From: Onthophagus taurus
Lineage: Eukaryota; Arthropoda; Insecta; Coleoptera; Scarabaeidae
Length of the DNA: 64,000 bases
Assembly: GCF_036711975.1 (NCBI RefSeq)
Contig: NC_091975.1
Coordinates: 9,860,501-9,924,500 of the forward strand
Direction of reading: 5' to 3'
Below the pieces are notes generated by a model. It was given only the letters and a program-made list of their open reading frames with translations. It was not told where the DNA came from and made no database searches. The position numbers were made by a program, and so were the translations under genes. Shown here piece by piece: positions 11,965 to 24,200 of this stretch (position 1 is its first letter; each line of letters opens with the position of its first letter).

Positions 11965-12487
11965 TTTGTATAGATTGATTTATACTTACAATTAGTTCTT
12001 GTCCTTTCACGTGCTGATTGTTAGATACCTCGGTTTTTTTCTTGTTTTTTTCTGTTATTTTTGTTAAATTACTTATGCAATTTGAGATACTGATTTAAGT
12101 TTTTTTGTGTCCTTTTTTTTCTTTTCTACCAACTTCTTTCACTCCAAGTCTTCCTCCGCTATAAAATGAATATACGTATGTATAAACACAATTTTAAAAT
12201 TAATTAAATTATGGGGCTTTTTTATTTTCAAATATTCGTTTCAAAATCCTATTATGGATATTATGGCTTCCATTTTGCTAGAGATATCTTGTTTGTAATG
12301 TTTTTGTAGTTCTGTATCCTTCTCTTACCTCAATTTCCTCCTATATTGGCTATTCTTTTGTGGACCTTGGCTTCCGCCAGATAATGATTGCTATCACAAT
12401 TTGTGAATTTGTACGTATTTTTGTTCCTCCAACAATTGGTCGATTTGATTCGTCCTTTAGATCTATGGTCGTTTAAGTTCAAACAAT

Positions 12488-14005
12488 TTGCAACATTTAT
12501 CCAAAATTAAAAATATTTTTTATTTTGATCTACAAAATGATCTACAAAAAATAAGTGAGAAGTTACTACGACTCCACCTCTCACTTTCCAATTGTATATC
12601 CGGAGAAGACTGGGACAAAGTGGACAGACTAACAGTGGAGAAGGCTAATCGCGAATTTCAGAAGACGCGTGATACACACATCAAGAAGTTTGAATCTCTG
12701 GAATGCCGGTCGCAAAAGAAGAAAGGTAATAGTTTACCAGTAGAAACAATCGTCATTAACAGATCGAATGTCCCACTAACGAAAGACGAAACCTCTGTGC
12801 TCGCCAAAGGATTGAACTACGCAATCGCTCCGAAGAAGGTCCCAAAGGAGGAAATCATCTGCGAAGTGGAAGCAGCTGTTCGAGGGATGCCTGCACTGAA
12901 AGCCGAAGAGATCCGACAAGAAGTTGCGAGAGTAGTGAAGTCAGCAAAACCACCAAAATCCAACTTGACGGTTGGTGAAAAGAAGGCACTCCGATCTATA
13001 ACAGAAAAGTCAGAAATCGTCGTATTACCAGCAGACAAGGGGAATGCCACCGTTGTTATGGACAGGAAAGAATACGACGACAAGATGATGAACCTACTGG
13101 ACCCAGCCACCTACAGGAAGATCAAGAAGGACCCCACAGACAAAATCGTAAGAAAAATGAAGGAACTGATAAAATCCACAGGAATTCCAGCAGAACAGCA
13201 GAAAGGTTTGTTTGTGCAGGCGCCGGTACCACCAAGAATCTACGGACTACCGAAGATTCACAAACCAGACGTCCCCCTCCGCCCTATCGTTAGCGCCATC
13301 AACTCCCCAACATACCAGCTGGCCAAACATCTTGCAAAGATGCTGTCTCCCTTTACAGGTAACACGGAATCGTATGTCAGGGATTCTACACATTTTGTGG
13401 AATCGGTAAAAGGTGTAAAGCTGGAGGCTGGGGATATGTTGGTAAGTTTCGATGTGGAATCCCTTTTTACTAGGGTACCAGTTAAGGATGCTGTAGAGGG
13501 TCTTCGCCGAAAACTCATTCCGGAGGCTTTACCAGAATACGTGCCAGATCTGGTGGAGTATTGCTTATCGTCGACGTATTTCAGCTGGAAAGGAGAATTT
13601 TACGAGCAGTTCGAAGGGGCAGCCATGGGATCTCCACTATCGCCAGTTATAGCTAATTTCTACATGGAATTATTCGAAGAGGACGCTTTGAAGAAGAGCC
13701 AGTGGAAACCAAAACTATGGCTCCGATATGTGGATGACACGTTTATGATATGGCAACATGGTCAAAAACGGCTCCAAGAGTTCTTGGATCACTTGAACTC
13801 TCAACATCCTATGATTAAGTTCACTATGGAAACAGAAACTGCCAAAAAACTACCTTTCCTAGATGTGTTGGTCACCAGGACGACAAATGGAGATATAGAA
13901 CTTGGTGTATACCGAAAGAAGACCCATACCAACAGGTATTTACAGGCATGTTCACAGCATCATCCCCAACAGAAGAGGTCCGTGATCCGTACATTATTTC
14001 AGTGA
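12488..14005 (+). CDS. Penelope-type reverse transcriptase (N-terminal two thirds of the PLE ORF)
   Basis: This 505-codon open frame encodes the PLE RT. N-terminal features are LPADKGNATVVMDRKEYD and YGLPKIHKPDVPLRPIVS (RT motif 2a). The palm motifs are MLVSFDVESLFTRVPV, GAAMGSPLSPVIANFYME and the catalytic YVDDTFMIW, followed by LPFLDVLVTR and a thumb with YRKKTHTNRYL. PLE RTs are related to telomerase and prime at free 3' ends. The ATG at 12488 follows an AT-rich run that may not be the native start. The frame ends at 14005 by a frameshift just before the connector to GIY-YIG; the reading continues at 14033 (LRGVLQKNGYTSRDINQA). The element is therefore probably inactive, although the RT is intact. 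Confidence 0.85.
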   Translation: MQHLSKIKNIFYFDLQNDLQKISEKLLRLHLSLSNCISGEDWDKVDRLTVEKANREFQKTRDTHIKKFESLECRSQKKKGNSLPVETIVINRSNVPLTKDETSVLAKGLNYAIAPKKVPKEEIICEVEAAVRGMPALKAEEIRQEVARVVKSAKPPKSNLTVGEKKALRSITEKSEIVVLPADKGNATVVMDRKEYDDKMMNLLDPATYRKIKKDPTDKIVRKMKELIKSTGIPAEQQKGLFVQAPVPPRIYGLPKIHKPDVPLRPIVSAINSPTYQLAKHLAKMLSPFTGNTESYVRDSTHFVESVKGVKLEAGDMLVSFDVESLFTRVPVKDAVEGLRRKLIPEALPEYVPDLVEYCLSSTYFSWKGEFYEQFEGAAMGSPLSPVIANFYMELFEEDALKKSQWKPKLWLRYVDDTFMIWQHGQKRLQEFLDHLNSQHPMIKFTMETETAKKLPFLDVLVTRTTNGDIELGVYRKKTHTNRYLQACSQHHPQQKRSVIRTLFQ

Positions 14006-14032
14006 GCAGCGAGACTATGTGAAGGAGAAAAC

Positions 14033-14636
14033 TTGAAGAAGGAGCAACACTTTCTACGAGGCGTGCTGCAGAAGAATGGATACACTTCGAGGGACATCAA
14101 CCAGGCCATCAAGCAGCGAAAGCAGAAAGAGGACACGGTAAGTACAAAACCACTTGGATTTATCTGTCTTCCCTATGTTTCAGGTGTAACGGAACGAATT
14201 GCTAGGCACCTCAAAAAGAACGACATCGTAGTGCGGTACGGCACGGTCAGCAAAATTAGCCAAGGACAAACTAACTCCATTAAAAGGAGCGGGAGTCTAT
14301 CGACGATCGTGTAGTTGTGAGAAGGTTTATGTTGGCCAAACTGGACGCAACGTCGAGTGCCGCATCAAGGAGCATGAGAGGGATGTAAGGCTGAAGAAGA
14401 TGCGGAACATTGCCATGCAGAGGGGCACCGAATAGACTTCGAACAAACAAAGGTGCTGGCTAGGGACAACAGATACTACCAAAGACTGACAAGAGAAGCC
14501 ATAGAGATCCACCGACATAAAAATAACGTCAACAGAGAGGATGGCTGGAAGCTTAGCAGAACATGGAAGATGGTGGTGAACACGAAGACCTCTTCTCGCC
14601 TCACACCGGACGCTACGCAATTAGTTATTAATTAGC
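14033..14636 (+). pseudogene. PLE connector and GIY-YIG endonuclease (frameshifted)
   Basis: 14033-14310 encodes the linker (KPLGFICLPYVSGVTERIAR). A second frame from about 14285 reads GVYRRSCSCEKVYVGQTGR, the GIY-YIG core with the CxC zinc finger typical of animal PLEs, then ECRIKEHERD. A third frame, open from 14430, reads DFEQTKVLARDNRYYQRLT and REAIEIHRHKNN, the conserved C-terminal helices with the catalytic Glu. At least two frameshifts separate these pieces. The endonuclease nicks target DNA for insertion; this copy cannot make it. Confidence 0.8.
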
Positions 14637-14723
14637 TTGTAATTAGCGTTAACTGATTATTAATTAGTTTTTCCGACTTATATATAGTTACCGATTTTTG
14701 ATCTCGTCACTTCGAACCAGTTT

Positions 14724-14757
14724 CTGAAGAAGGTTGCAACATGGCATCCGAAACGTC
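14724..14757 (+). ncRNA. Hammerhead-ribozyme-like motif in PLE 3' region
   Basis: CTGAAGA (14724-14730) matches the hammerhead box CUGANGA. It is followed by a small hairpin (GG-TTGC / GGCA-TCC), then GAAA (14750-14753) and GTC (14755-14757) at the cleavage position. PLEs are known to carry hammerhead motifs with minimal stem III. Stem III here is essentially absent, so activity would need a dimer or may be lost. Confidence 0.5.
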
Positions 14758-14830
14758 AAACCTTTTATTAAAAGACGCACGGCAAAACCCGAAAGTTTTT
14801 AGTTTTAGTTCTAATTTTAGTTTAATATTT

Positions 14831-15297
14831 TTTATTATAGACAGAATTCTATTGATACATAAACTACATTCGAGCTATTACACCAATGATGGCGCTTATC
14901 AATGTAATTAAACTTTAAACAATTCCTTAAAATTATTTTGATAAAAAAGTCAAAAAAAAATTTAGGAACAAAGATTATTACTAAAAATGATTTTGCTTTG
15001 TTATAAATAACTTCCAAAAGCCTATCACAACGTTATCAACAGTACACCTGTTTGTTAGAGTTTATCAAAAATAAAATCTATTTCATAATAATAAAAAAAA
15101 TTCTCTAGAAAATAGTCATCGATTCAATCAGACAATTGAACAATTATTATTGAAAAATTAATGTTATCGCGCACTTCAGATAAAAAGGGAATCTGATTTA
15201 AATGTTTTTAATATTGCCACAAAAATCATTCTTATCAAGAAATAAATTTTTACCGTGAAATTAAATGTTAGTTCGATTAAGTTAAGTTTCGAGCGAA
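14831..15297. promoter_or_regulatory. Upstream region of the hydroxylase gene
   Basis: AT-rich DNA between the PLE and the start codon at 15298. No TATA box or other strong core element stands out. The motif AACAGTTATCA-like runs and TTATCA/GATA-type hexamers (for example CTTATCA near 14896 and 15233, GTTATCA near 15032) could be GATA-factor sites, but such short matches are weak. Confidence 0.3.
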
Positions 15298-18200
15298 ATG
15301 GGATCTAACAAAAAGAAGAAAATTTCGGGGAAAATTAAAGATCCTTTAGCTGTTACGTGGAGTGAGAAATACGATGATCAAATTCAAGGGGTTTGGAAAA
15401 AAATTCCAAGATTTGTTGCTACTTTTTTAGTAACAATAGCTGTTTGTACTATGGGGTTGGCAATAAGTGGTATGTATTTCTTTTTTATTTGATTTTATTT
15501 CATTATTTAATTTTTTTAGGTGATTGGTTAAACATTTTGGTCCATTTAATGAAACAATTCAACATTGAATTCCCCGAAACTCTCAAAACTAATTCATCAT
15601 TAGACAACATTTTGGAAACATTAAAATTAAAAAATTTATGGTCTTTTTGGATCGGATCGGTTATTTTTAGTTATGCAATTTATGTAATAATCGGAGGATT
15701 TTTACATGTAAGCCAACAAAACTCTTTTGTGTTTAGTTTAATATTCGTTCAATTTTCCTTGCCAAATTTTCGCATTTATTACAATTTTTTTTGTGAGTTG
15801 AGCCAAAAAAATAACACAATCTCTTGTTATTACAGTGGTATTTCTATGTGAGACAACGAGATAGACCTGAAGAATGGAAATGCCAACCAAATAAATGGAT
15901 GTCACCCGAATTAGAACGACATGAGATCATCTTTGGGTCGCTAAACTTAATGGTTAATGCCAGCATTTCGGCTATAGTTGCTTGTTATATTAGTAATGGT
16001 GGATATAGTACGGTTTATTATGGATTTTCTGATTATCCTTGGTGGTGGCTAATTTTGCAAGTTCCCGTTGTTTTTATTTATCAGGTGAGAAAATGTTATT
16101 TTAAAAAAATTGAGTCAAATTTTCGTTATTTTTTGGCTCCTTTCCTAAAACTTTTGTCACAAATGATAGATTAACCTAGATAACGTAGTAAAAAGCAGGT
16201 GTTGTTTCTCACTTGAACTAATTTATCTATTTGCACCACCTCATCCAATTATTTTTATTCATTTATAATAATAATAATAATTCACTTTATTGCCCAACAA
16301 AGATCAATTACAGGACAATATTACAAGAAAAATAAAATAAGAAATAACACATGCCATAAAACAAATATAATTCACATAAACACTCTTACACTATTATTGA
16401 TTGTTAGTTACTTTACACATTCTCTGCACTGGGGAGTTGGCTAAAACATTGGATCTGCAATTTCTCAAATAAAACTGATTTGTACTACGTGTAGCGCATC
16501 ACGCACTCTTATTATTTTTATATAGAAACATCATGTTATATCACCATGGGTTGTTATATCAACATAATGTATTTTCCCATGGCGATTTTGTTATAGTCAT
16601 AAAATAATAAATAAACTGGTAGACACACATAAAACAGTCTATCAAATACTCCATTTTTAATTTTTAATATTTTATTGTACGATTAATTAATATAGAGTTA
16701 CAAATAAATATACTCTATAATTGGTGACCCCGACTATTTTCAAAAAAGAAAATATACAGGGTGATTTATAACATACGGAGCAGATTAAAAGAGCAAGTAC
16801 TAGGGGCCAAACTGAAGATATTTTCTTAATAATGTTTTGACTACAACGTAATAATCACAAAGATATAGAGCATTAAAGTTGAATTAATTGCCCAGCATTT
16901 CTTACGATATACGGTATTACACTACGTTTAAATTCAAACTGCGAATATTTCGGGGTTACTTAAGCAATGCCTGATTAGCACCAATAATAAAATCTTTGTA
17001 ATATGGCAATCACTCAAAAACTGGTGTTTGTTTTTTGAGAACCGCTGATACCATGTTTTTATTGCTGTCAATCCAGTTGACTTGGTTACCTAGCAACGGA
17101 CATGTCATGTAATTTTAATAATCAATGTCATTTAACGTCAAAATTAGGATTTTTACTAATCAAAAAATACAATGGTAATGTACAGTAACGAAGAATACGT
17201 AGATATGCGTATTATTTATGGAGCTGCTGGAGAAAACGCTGCACACGCAAGACGTCTGTATTTAGAACGATATCCAAATCGACAGATCCCTTCTGAAAAC
17301 ACTTTTTTTCGGTTAATCCAGCGGGGAAGAGAGACAGGAAATTTGCAACCTAAGAAAGGTCTTGGTGGCGGTAGACTAAACAGACATGGAGTGAATGTGG
17401 AAGAAGAAATTCTAGAAATTGTGGAAGCGGATCGAAGCACGAGTACTCGTCAAATTTCTCACCAACTCGAGGTATCCCAGAATTTTGTGTGGCGTACGTT
17501 GAAAAGTAACGGTTTACACCCCTATCATTTTCAAAAGTGCAAGGACTGACTCCCGCTGACTATCCTTTGCGGTTGCAATTTTGCGAGTGGCTACTAAATC
17601 GTACCAACAGAGAAGCAGATTTTGCGGACAGTGTACTGGTAACGGATGAATGCTGTTTTACCAGAAATGGTGTTCTAAATGTTCACAATTCCCATGTGTG
17701 GTCGGACGAAAATCCACACGTTATTCGTCAAGGCTCTTTTCAACAACGATTCAGAGTGAATCTAAGGGCGGGAATTGTGAACAATACGTTAATAGGACCT
17801 TTCGAATTACCAGGAACTCTTAATGGAACTTCTTATTTACAGTTTTTACAAGAAAATCTGCCAGTACTCCTGGAAAATATTCCGCTACTTATGTGACGTG
17901 AGATGTGGTTTATGCACGACGGTTGTCCTGCACATTTTAGCCGTAATGTACGAGATTTCCTCGATAATGCTTTTCGGCAAAAATGGATTGGTCGAGGTGG
18001 ACCTATTCCATGGCCACCACGTAGTCCCGATCTTAACCCATTGGACTTTTTTTTATGAGGATTCATGAAGGATAGAGTATATGCCACCGAGGTTAATACA
18101 ATCGACGAACTACGACATCGCATCACTGCCGCTACAGAGGACATGCGTCCATGATTTCCACGATTATCGTTAAATTGGATTCATCGTGCGCAGTTGTGCG

Positions 18201-21200
18201 TCGAAATGCAAGGACAGCACTTTGAACATATGTTGATTATAATTATTATTATTATGTTATTTTCTTGTTTTAGAGATTTTGTAATTTTGCATTTAAAACA
18301 TTATTATCCGTTTCATAAATTAACATCTATTATTTCTTTTCATAAATTACGTATTAAAACTAAACAATTAAATTGTCTACTTTGACAGCTCCTTCAAAAA
18401 TGAGGATGGCGTTGACAAGTATTTTAATTGTTCTTTAGTGAATATCAGCGGTTCTCAAAAGTTGACGCTAACTTATTTAAAAAATTAACATGCGATATCT
18501 ATGTAACTATTAAGATTTTAACAAAACATTATTAAGAGTAAAAGTACCTACCCATTTAGTCTCCTCCGTATGTTATAAATCACCCTGTATAATAATAACC
18601 ATATAATAAATCTATAATAAACACCAATCGAAGAAGAATTAGAAGAAGACGAAATATACACATGGAATAAAAACGACAAGAAGAAATTTACCAGAAATAC
18701 GGAATAAAGAAATCTACGACAAGAAGAATTCTGCGTTTCATAAAAGAAAAATCTACCTAAGAAAAATAAGAGAAGAAGAAACCTACTATTACAACTAATC
18801 ATCATAATAACTGATTTTTGGGTGAGTGACAATTGTTTCTATTCCTCATAAGTCAGACATTATATTCTTCAAATTTCCAATCATTGATTCTTCGATACTA
18901 AACAAGGTTTCATTCAAAATGCCCGATAATAACGTTGGTGATACACAAAATTTTTCTGCAGTGCGACTTCCACCTTTTTGGGTATCAAAACCTGAAATCT
19001 GGTTTACTCAGGTGGAAGCAAAATTTTCAATTTGTAATGTGCAGAATGACAAAGCTAAGTACAATCTGGTGATTTCTAATTTATCGTTAGAAATCATTTC
19101 ATCAGTTATTGATGTGATTAATAACCCACCAGACACAAACTTATATCCTTTTCTTAAAAAAACTTTAATTGATACAAAGTGAGGAGAAACGTCTGGATGA
19201 TCTCCTGTCGGGTTCAGAGATGGGAAATCAAAAACCATCTGAATTCTTCCGAGGTATGATGGTTACTGCAGGTGGTTCTCAAGTTGTAAGTCAAGACTTA
19301 CTTTTAAAGCTTTGGAAGAGGAGGCTTCCACACACAATTTCAGTTGCCTTACTGGCCTCTGGAAAAAGTGATCCACTTGAATTGCTAACGATGGCAGATA
19401 AAATTTGGGATTCTTTAAATTCCGGTCCTTATCCATCATTAAAAGTTTCAGAAATTACGCCTGCCCAAAATTCACATTCGACGCATGATTTTCCTTTATT
19501 AAAAGCCATCAGTGATTTAACTTCAACTTGTCAAACTTTGTTGCAAACTGTAACACAACAACACACATCTATTACATCTATTCAAAATAAAATAAATAAC
19601 TTACAACAGAGTGTTGAAGATATATATTCTTTACAACGTCAGTGTTGTTCACATTGTCGTTACAATGACAATTCTTCATTTCGTTCGCGCAATCGTACTC
19701 CTTCTCGAGAACGTTCAAACATTTGCAAATTTCATAGCAGATATGGTACCAAAGCTTATAGTTGTGAAGGTACTTGGTGTAAATTCCATAATTTAATAAA
19801 AAATAAACCAAAATAATTTGTAAAAATGAATTTACAAATCTTTTAAAATCCTTTCCAAATTTAACCACTATTCCAGATTTTAATTTACCTGTTAAACATA
19901 ATGTTAAACATAATATTATAACCGATTCACATCTTCCATTTTGTAGGCCGAGACGACTTGACAAAACTAAATTTGCAATCGCCAAAAGAGAATTCAATGA
20001 TATGGTAGAACTCGGTATTTGTAGATCATCTTCTTCTTCTGTTTCTTCACCCTTACACATTTTACCTAAAAAAGGTTGTCAAGACTGGCGTCCTTGTGGC
20101 GACTATCGTCAGTTAAATTTAGTAACGGTACCAGACAAGATTTTAATTTGAACCTTCATGGTTGCACAATTTTTTCAAAAATCGATCTTGTACGAGCGTA
20201 TCACCAGATACCAGTAGCAGAAGAAGATATCTACAAAACCGCTATCACTACCCCTTTCGGTCTCTATGAGTTCTCTAGAATGCCATTTGGGTTAAAAAAC
20301 GCAGCCCAAACGTTTCAACGATTTATAAATGAAGTAACTTCCGGTTTAAGTTTCATTTTTGTCTACCTGGATGATATCCTTATTGCTAGTAAAGACAAAA
20401 ATGAACATTTAATTCACCTTCGACAACTTTTTGAAAGATTAGACAGTTTTGGAATCAACATTAAACCGTCTAAATGTGTTTTTGGAGTAAGTTCAATAGA
20501 TTTTTTAAGCCATATGTAGCCCAAATGTAAAATCCGGGCTAAGTGCAAAAAATGAAGTTTTGAGATAAATGATAAAAACTTCCTAGGAACATATTCTGCT
20601 TAAATATTTAACTTAACTTCACCTGTCATCAGTAAAGGGCTTCACTTTGTACATACCTATGAAATTTGAACTAAGAATACCAACATGCCTATTTTATATG
20701 TAAACTTTTATTTAAGAAATTATGAAAAGGGCTATGTGCCAATACTTTTTTGGTAAAAAGTGGGCTAAGATACCAGTTTAAAGTTCGGTGTAATGATAAC
20801 TGAAGTGACTGAACTGTATGAATATAACACTTTATTTCATTGTTTGAATGGTGTTTTGGTGAAGGGGGGTCAAATTTTTGGAGTAGGTGGATGGTGGAAG
20901 GGTCTACGGGTCAATTTTGTGCAGAACAGCAAAGAACAGGAAAATAAGAGTTTTTAGGCTAGATAATAATAATAATAAATCAATGTTTTATAAGTTTAGT
21001 ATTATATTGAAGTAATACGTACAAGTTATCTTAATTAATGCAGTAAGAGTTAAGAACAAGATACTGTAGAAAATATCAAAAATATAAACAAACTTAAACA
21101 TAAAAAATAACCGAAGTAAGACCAACTAAAAATTGTACTGTTTGAAGTGTCTTTTATGCCGTTAACTCCCTACAAAACTGTTTATTTTCTTCTTTAAGGT

Positions 21201-24200
21201 ATGGTATCATTTTCTTCAAATCTGCTTTCTTTTCATTGTTCAGTCGCGTTGTCATCTCCAGCTGAGGTAGATTCATACCTACAATATGGTTCTTTGTGAT
21301 ATTCTTTTTGAACACATTCGTAATCTTCCATGGTTCAAGATCACTAAAGGTTTTTTTTATACATACTCTGCCGGGGTTGTCTTTTGATACTTTAATCCAA
21401 ACTACTTTTGATATTTCTAACTGCGTAGTGTTAAGATAAAGTTGGGCTAGCTTGGCAAAGTTGAAAAAGTCCTCTTCCTGCATCATGGTTGTTTCAAACG
21501 AATTCTTATCACATGCGTTGCAAATAACTCTGCAAAGGTCCATTGGCACTTCACACTTGGCTTTCTTTCTTTTTTTCTCTATGATTGCAAAATCACGGTC
21601 ACAACTAAGATATGAGTGGCCTGACACGACAAACTTATGCTGGATCTCGTCAGCATAGCCATTACATACTAGATAAATCCATAAAAATACAATCATTTTA
21701 TTTTTATTTTGTCCGCAGCAGTTGTCACTCCAAATTACAAACTGTTTCTTGTGAGTAATATTACTTTTTATACCTTTGAGGACGCAACTTGCGATTTCAT
21801 TTCCTCCACGACCACTGATACCCTCGTGCCATAAAAACATTAAGCCTTTATTATTATCAACCTTGTGTATACATAAGTTGTAGCACGAAAGTTGACGCAA
21901 ATAGTACATTTGACAATGCGTTAACGCAGGTAACGACAGAACTTTTTCTAAGTCTATTGCCATTGTACACATATTACTCGTAGGAGTTTGAGACTCCTGA
22001 TGGTCATTTTTCATAGCTGTGCGTGCGCTTTCCGCTTTACGATGATGCAATTCCAGCGAGGCGGGATTTTTTACTCTGTTTACGGAGTCATTCATTATTT
22101 TACTGTGAAGAAGGTCACATGTATTACATGTATCTTGTCTGGGGCGATGAAACCTAAGTTTTGGGAATTTTTGTCGAACTATTCTTTTGAAGTAACCGTA
22201 CTTGACTGTAGTCGTCGGGTTACGTTCCACGAAAGACGCATGCAGCTTGTTGTAATTTAAATCTGGGCTCAAATACAAATTTGAACTTTTAGCCCTAGTA
22301 TAATGGCTCTCTTCTTTGGGCAAAGCAGCAATGTGCTCAATAATGAGCCTTTCATCTTCTGCTGAATACTTTCTCTCTCTAATTTTGCTTCCCCTCCGCT
22401 CAATGTAAGTAACGTCCCCACGCTTTATCGCCTTAGCGAGAGTTTCGACCCTACGCTTTGTAATACCAAAAACATCGAGAAACGTTTTCTTGCAAACTTG
22501 CTTACAAACACCTTTGCCATCTGGGATAGTAAAAAAGACAGATGCCTGGCGTCTACTTGCTGTAGGATCCGCATATGAACCATAGCGCCTGCGCTTAACA
22601 CTGAAAACAGATATCAGCCCCATTAAGTAGGAATTTTGTTTAACATTATCTCCCAGTTGATAAAACTTATTGAACAGACTGAGTTTTTGATCATGCCCGA
22701 TATTTTTTTAGGCCAAGCTTTAGATAACTTTCCAAATATGTGCAAACTAACAAACTTACCTCTTCGCCTGGTGGTTGTTTTTCAGGTAATCTTCCACAGG
22801 ATCTTTGATTCTTATTAAATTGTGCTAGCCTCCCTTCACCTTTCTTCCTACGTTTTTTAGTTAAATCAGTTGTTTCCATATTTATAAAACCCACAAAATA
22901 ACACTAATCACAAGCACTGATCACCAAACATAACCTTTAACAACTCAGAGAGTAACAAGACACATAGCCCGTTTTTTACCAAACAGCTGGTGCTTCATAG
23001 CACACCACGCATCATAGCGGATTTTTTAAAAACTAGTTCCACAACAAACTAATGATAGCCCACTTTATACGGAATTGCATTTGGTACATTGCACGTATTT
23101 CACAACCTAACGCGAAAATGAATTATTTGGCACTTCGCCCGGATTTTACATTCAGTCTACATATATCTTCCAAAGGGTCTCGTCCAACTCAATCAAAAAT
23201 TGAAGCAATAAATAATTTTCCTCAACCTCAAAATCTGAAAGAACTCCAAAGATTTCTTGGAATGATCAATTTCTATCACAGATTTGTACCCAATTTTTCT
23301 GAAATTCTTGGACCCTTGCATTCTCTTTCGACCACACTTTGCAAAAATAATCAGAAGCAAATTACTGTGTGGACAGACGAGCACACCAACTCTTTTTCAC
23401 GTGCTAAAGATCTATTATCTCAGTCCGTATATATCGCGCATCCGAATCCTTCAGCCAATTTGACATTAACAACAGATGCCTCTAATACAGGTATGGGTGC
23501 AGTTCTGTCTCAGGCTATTAATAATACGACCCAACCCGTTGCTTTCTTTTCAAAAAAGTTATCACCTAGTCAAATAAATTACTCAACTTTTGATTTAGCT
23601 ATTTATTCATCTATTAAATATTTCAAACATTTTTTATACGGCAACCAATTTACAATTTACACTGATCACAAACCATTAGTTAATTCCATTCATTCCAAAT
23701 CAGATAAAACGCCAAGACAAACACGTTATCTTCATTATATATCTCAATTCACTTCAGACATCAGGTATATTAAAGGCGATTCTAACATTATTGCAGACAC
23801 AATGTCACGCATTAATATAGAATCCCTCAATTTTTCTTATCCTCATTTAAAAGAGATTAAACATGCCCAATCTACAGATCTTCAGTTACAACATCTCTTA
23901 CAAGCCCAATCGCGAGGTAATACTAATTTTACACTCGTTGAAGAAAAATCAGTTTTTCCTGATATAACTCTTTGGTGTGATGTCTCAACATCCATTCCTA
24001 AAATTTATATTCCCGAAAAATTTCGCAAACAAATTTTCCTAAAATTTCACAATATTTCACATCTTGGTATACGTGCAACTCGTTATTTATTAAAGATGCG
24101 TTTCTTTTGGCCCCACATGAGTAATAGTATATTATTCAACAAGCGTATAATGGCGGCTGTTACCCACGAAGAAGAAGTTGCAACACGAGCGAGCGAAGCG

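Larger units (their letters stand above)
8281..12180 (+). mobile_element. Non-LTR retrotransposon (CR1/Jockey-like LINE), 5'-truncated, broken
   Basis: It contains a two-ORF LINE structure: an ORF1 that begins inside a PHD-like zinc finger, then ORF2 with an APE-type endonuclease and reverse transcriptase. The 5' end cuts into ORF1 and follows an AGATAAAAATAGATAAA microrepeat. The 3' boundary is approximate; after the RT stop there is 200 bp of T-rich 3' UTR ending near TATAAAATGAATATACG. Several frameshifts and one in-frame stop show that it is dead. Confidence 0.88.
12200..14830 (+). mobile_element. Penelope-like retroelement (PLE)
   Basis: A Penelope-type RT is followed by a GIY-YIG endonuclease on the same strand, the diagnostic pair for PLEs. 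The 3' flank (14700-14760) has the conserved CTGAAGAAGG/CCGAAACGTC motif. Ends are approximate: 12200-12487 carries no recognisable coding and may be element 5' sequence. It lies between the LINE at 8281 and the promoter of the hydroxylase gene. Confidence 0.88.
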
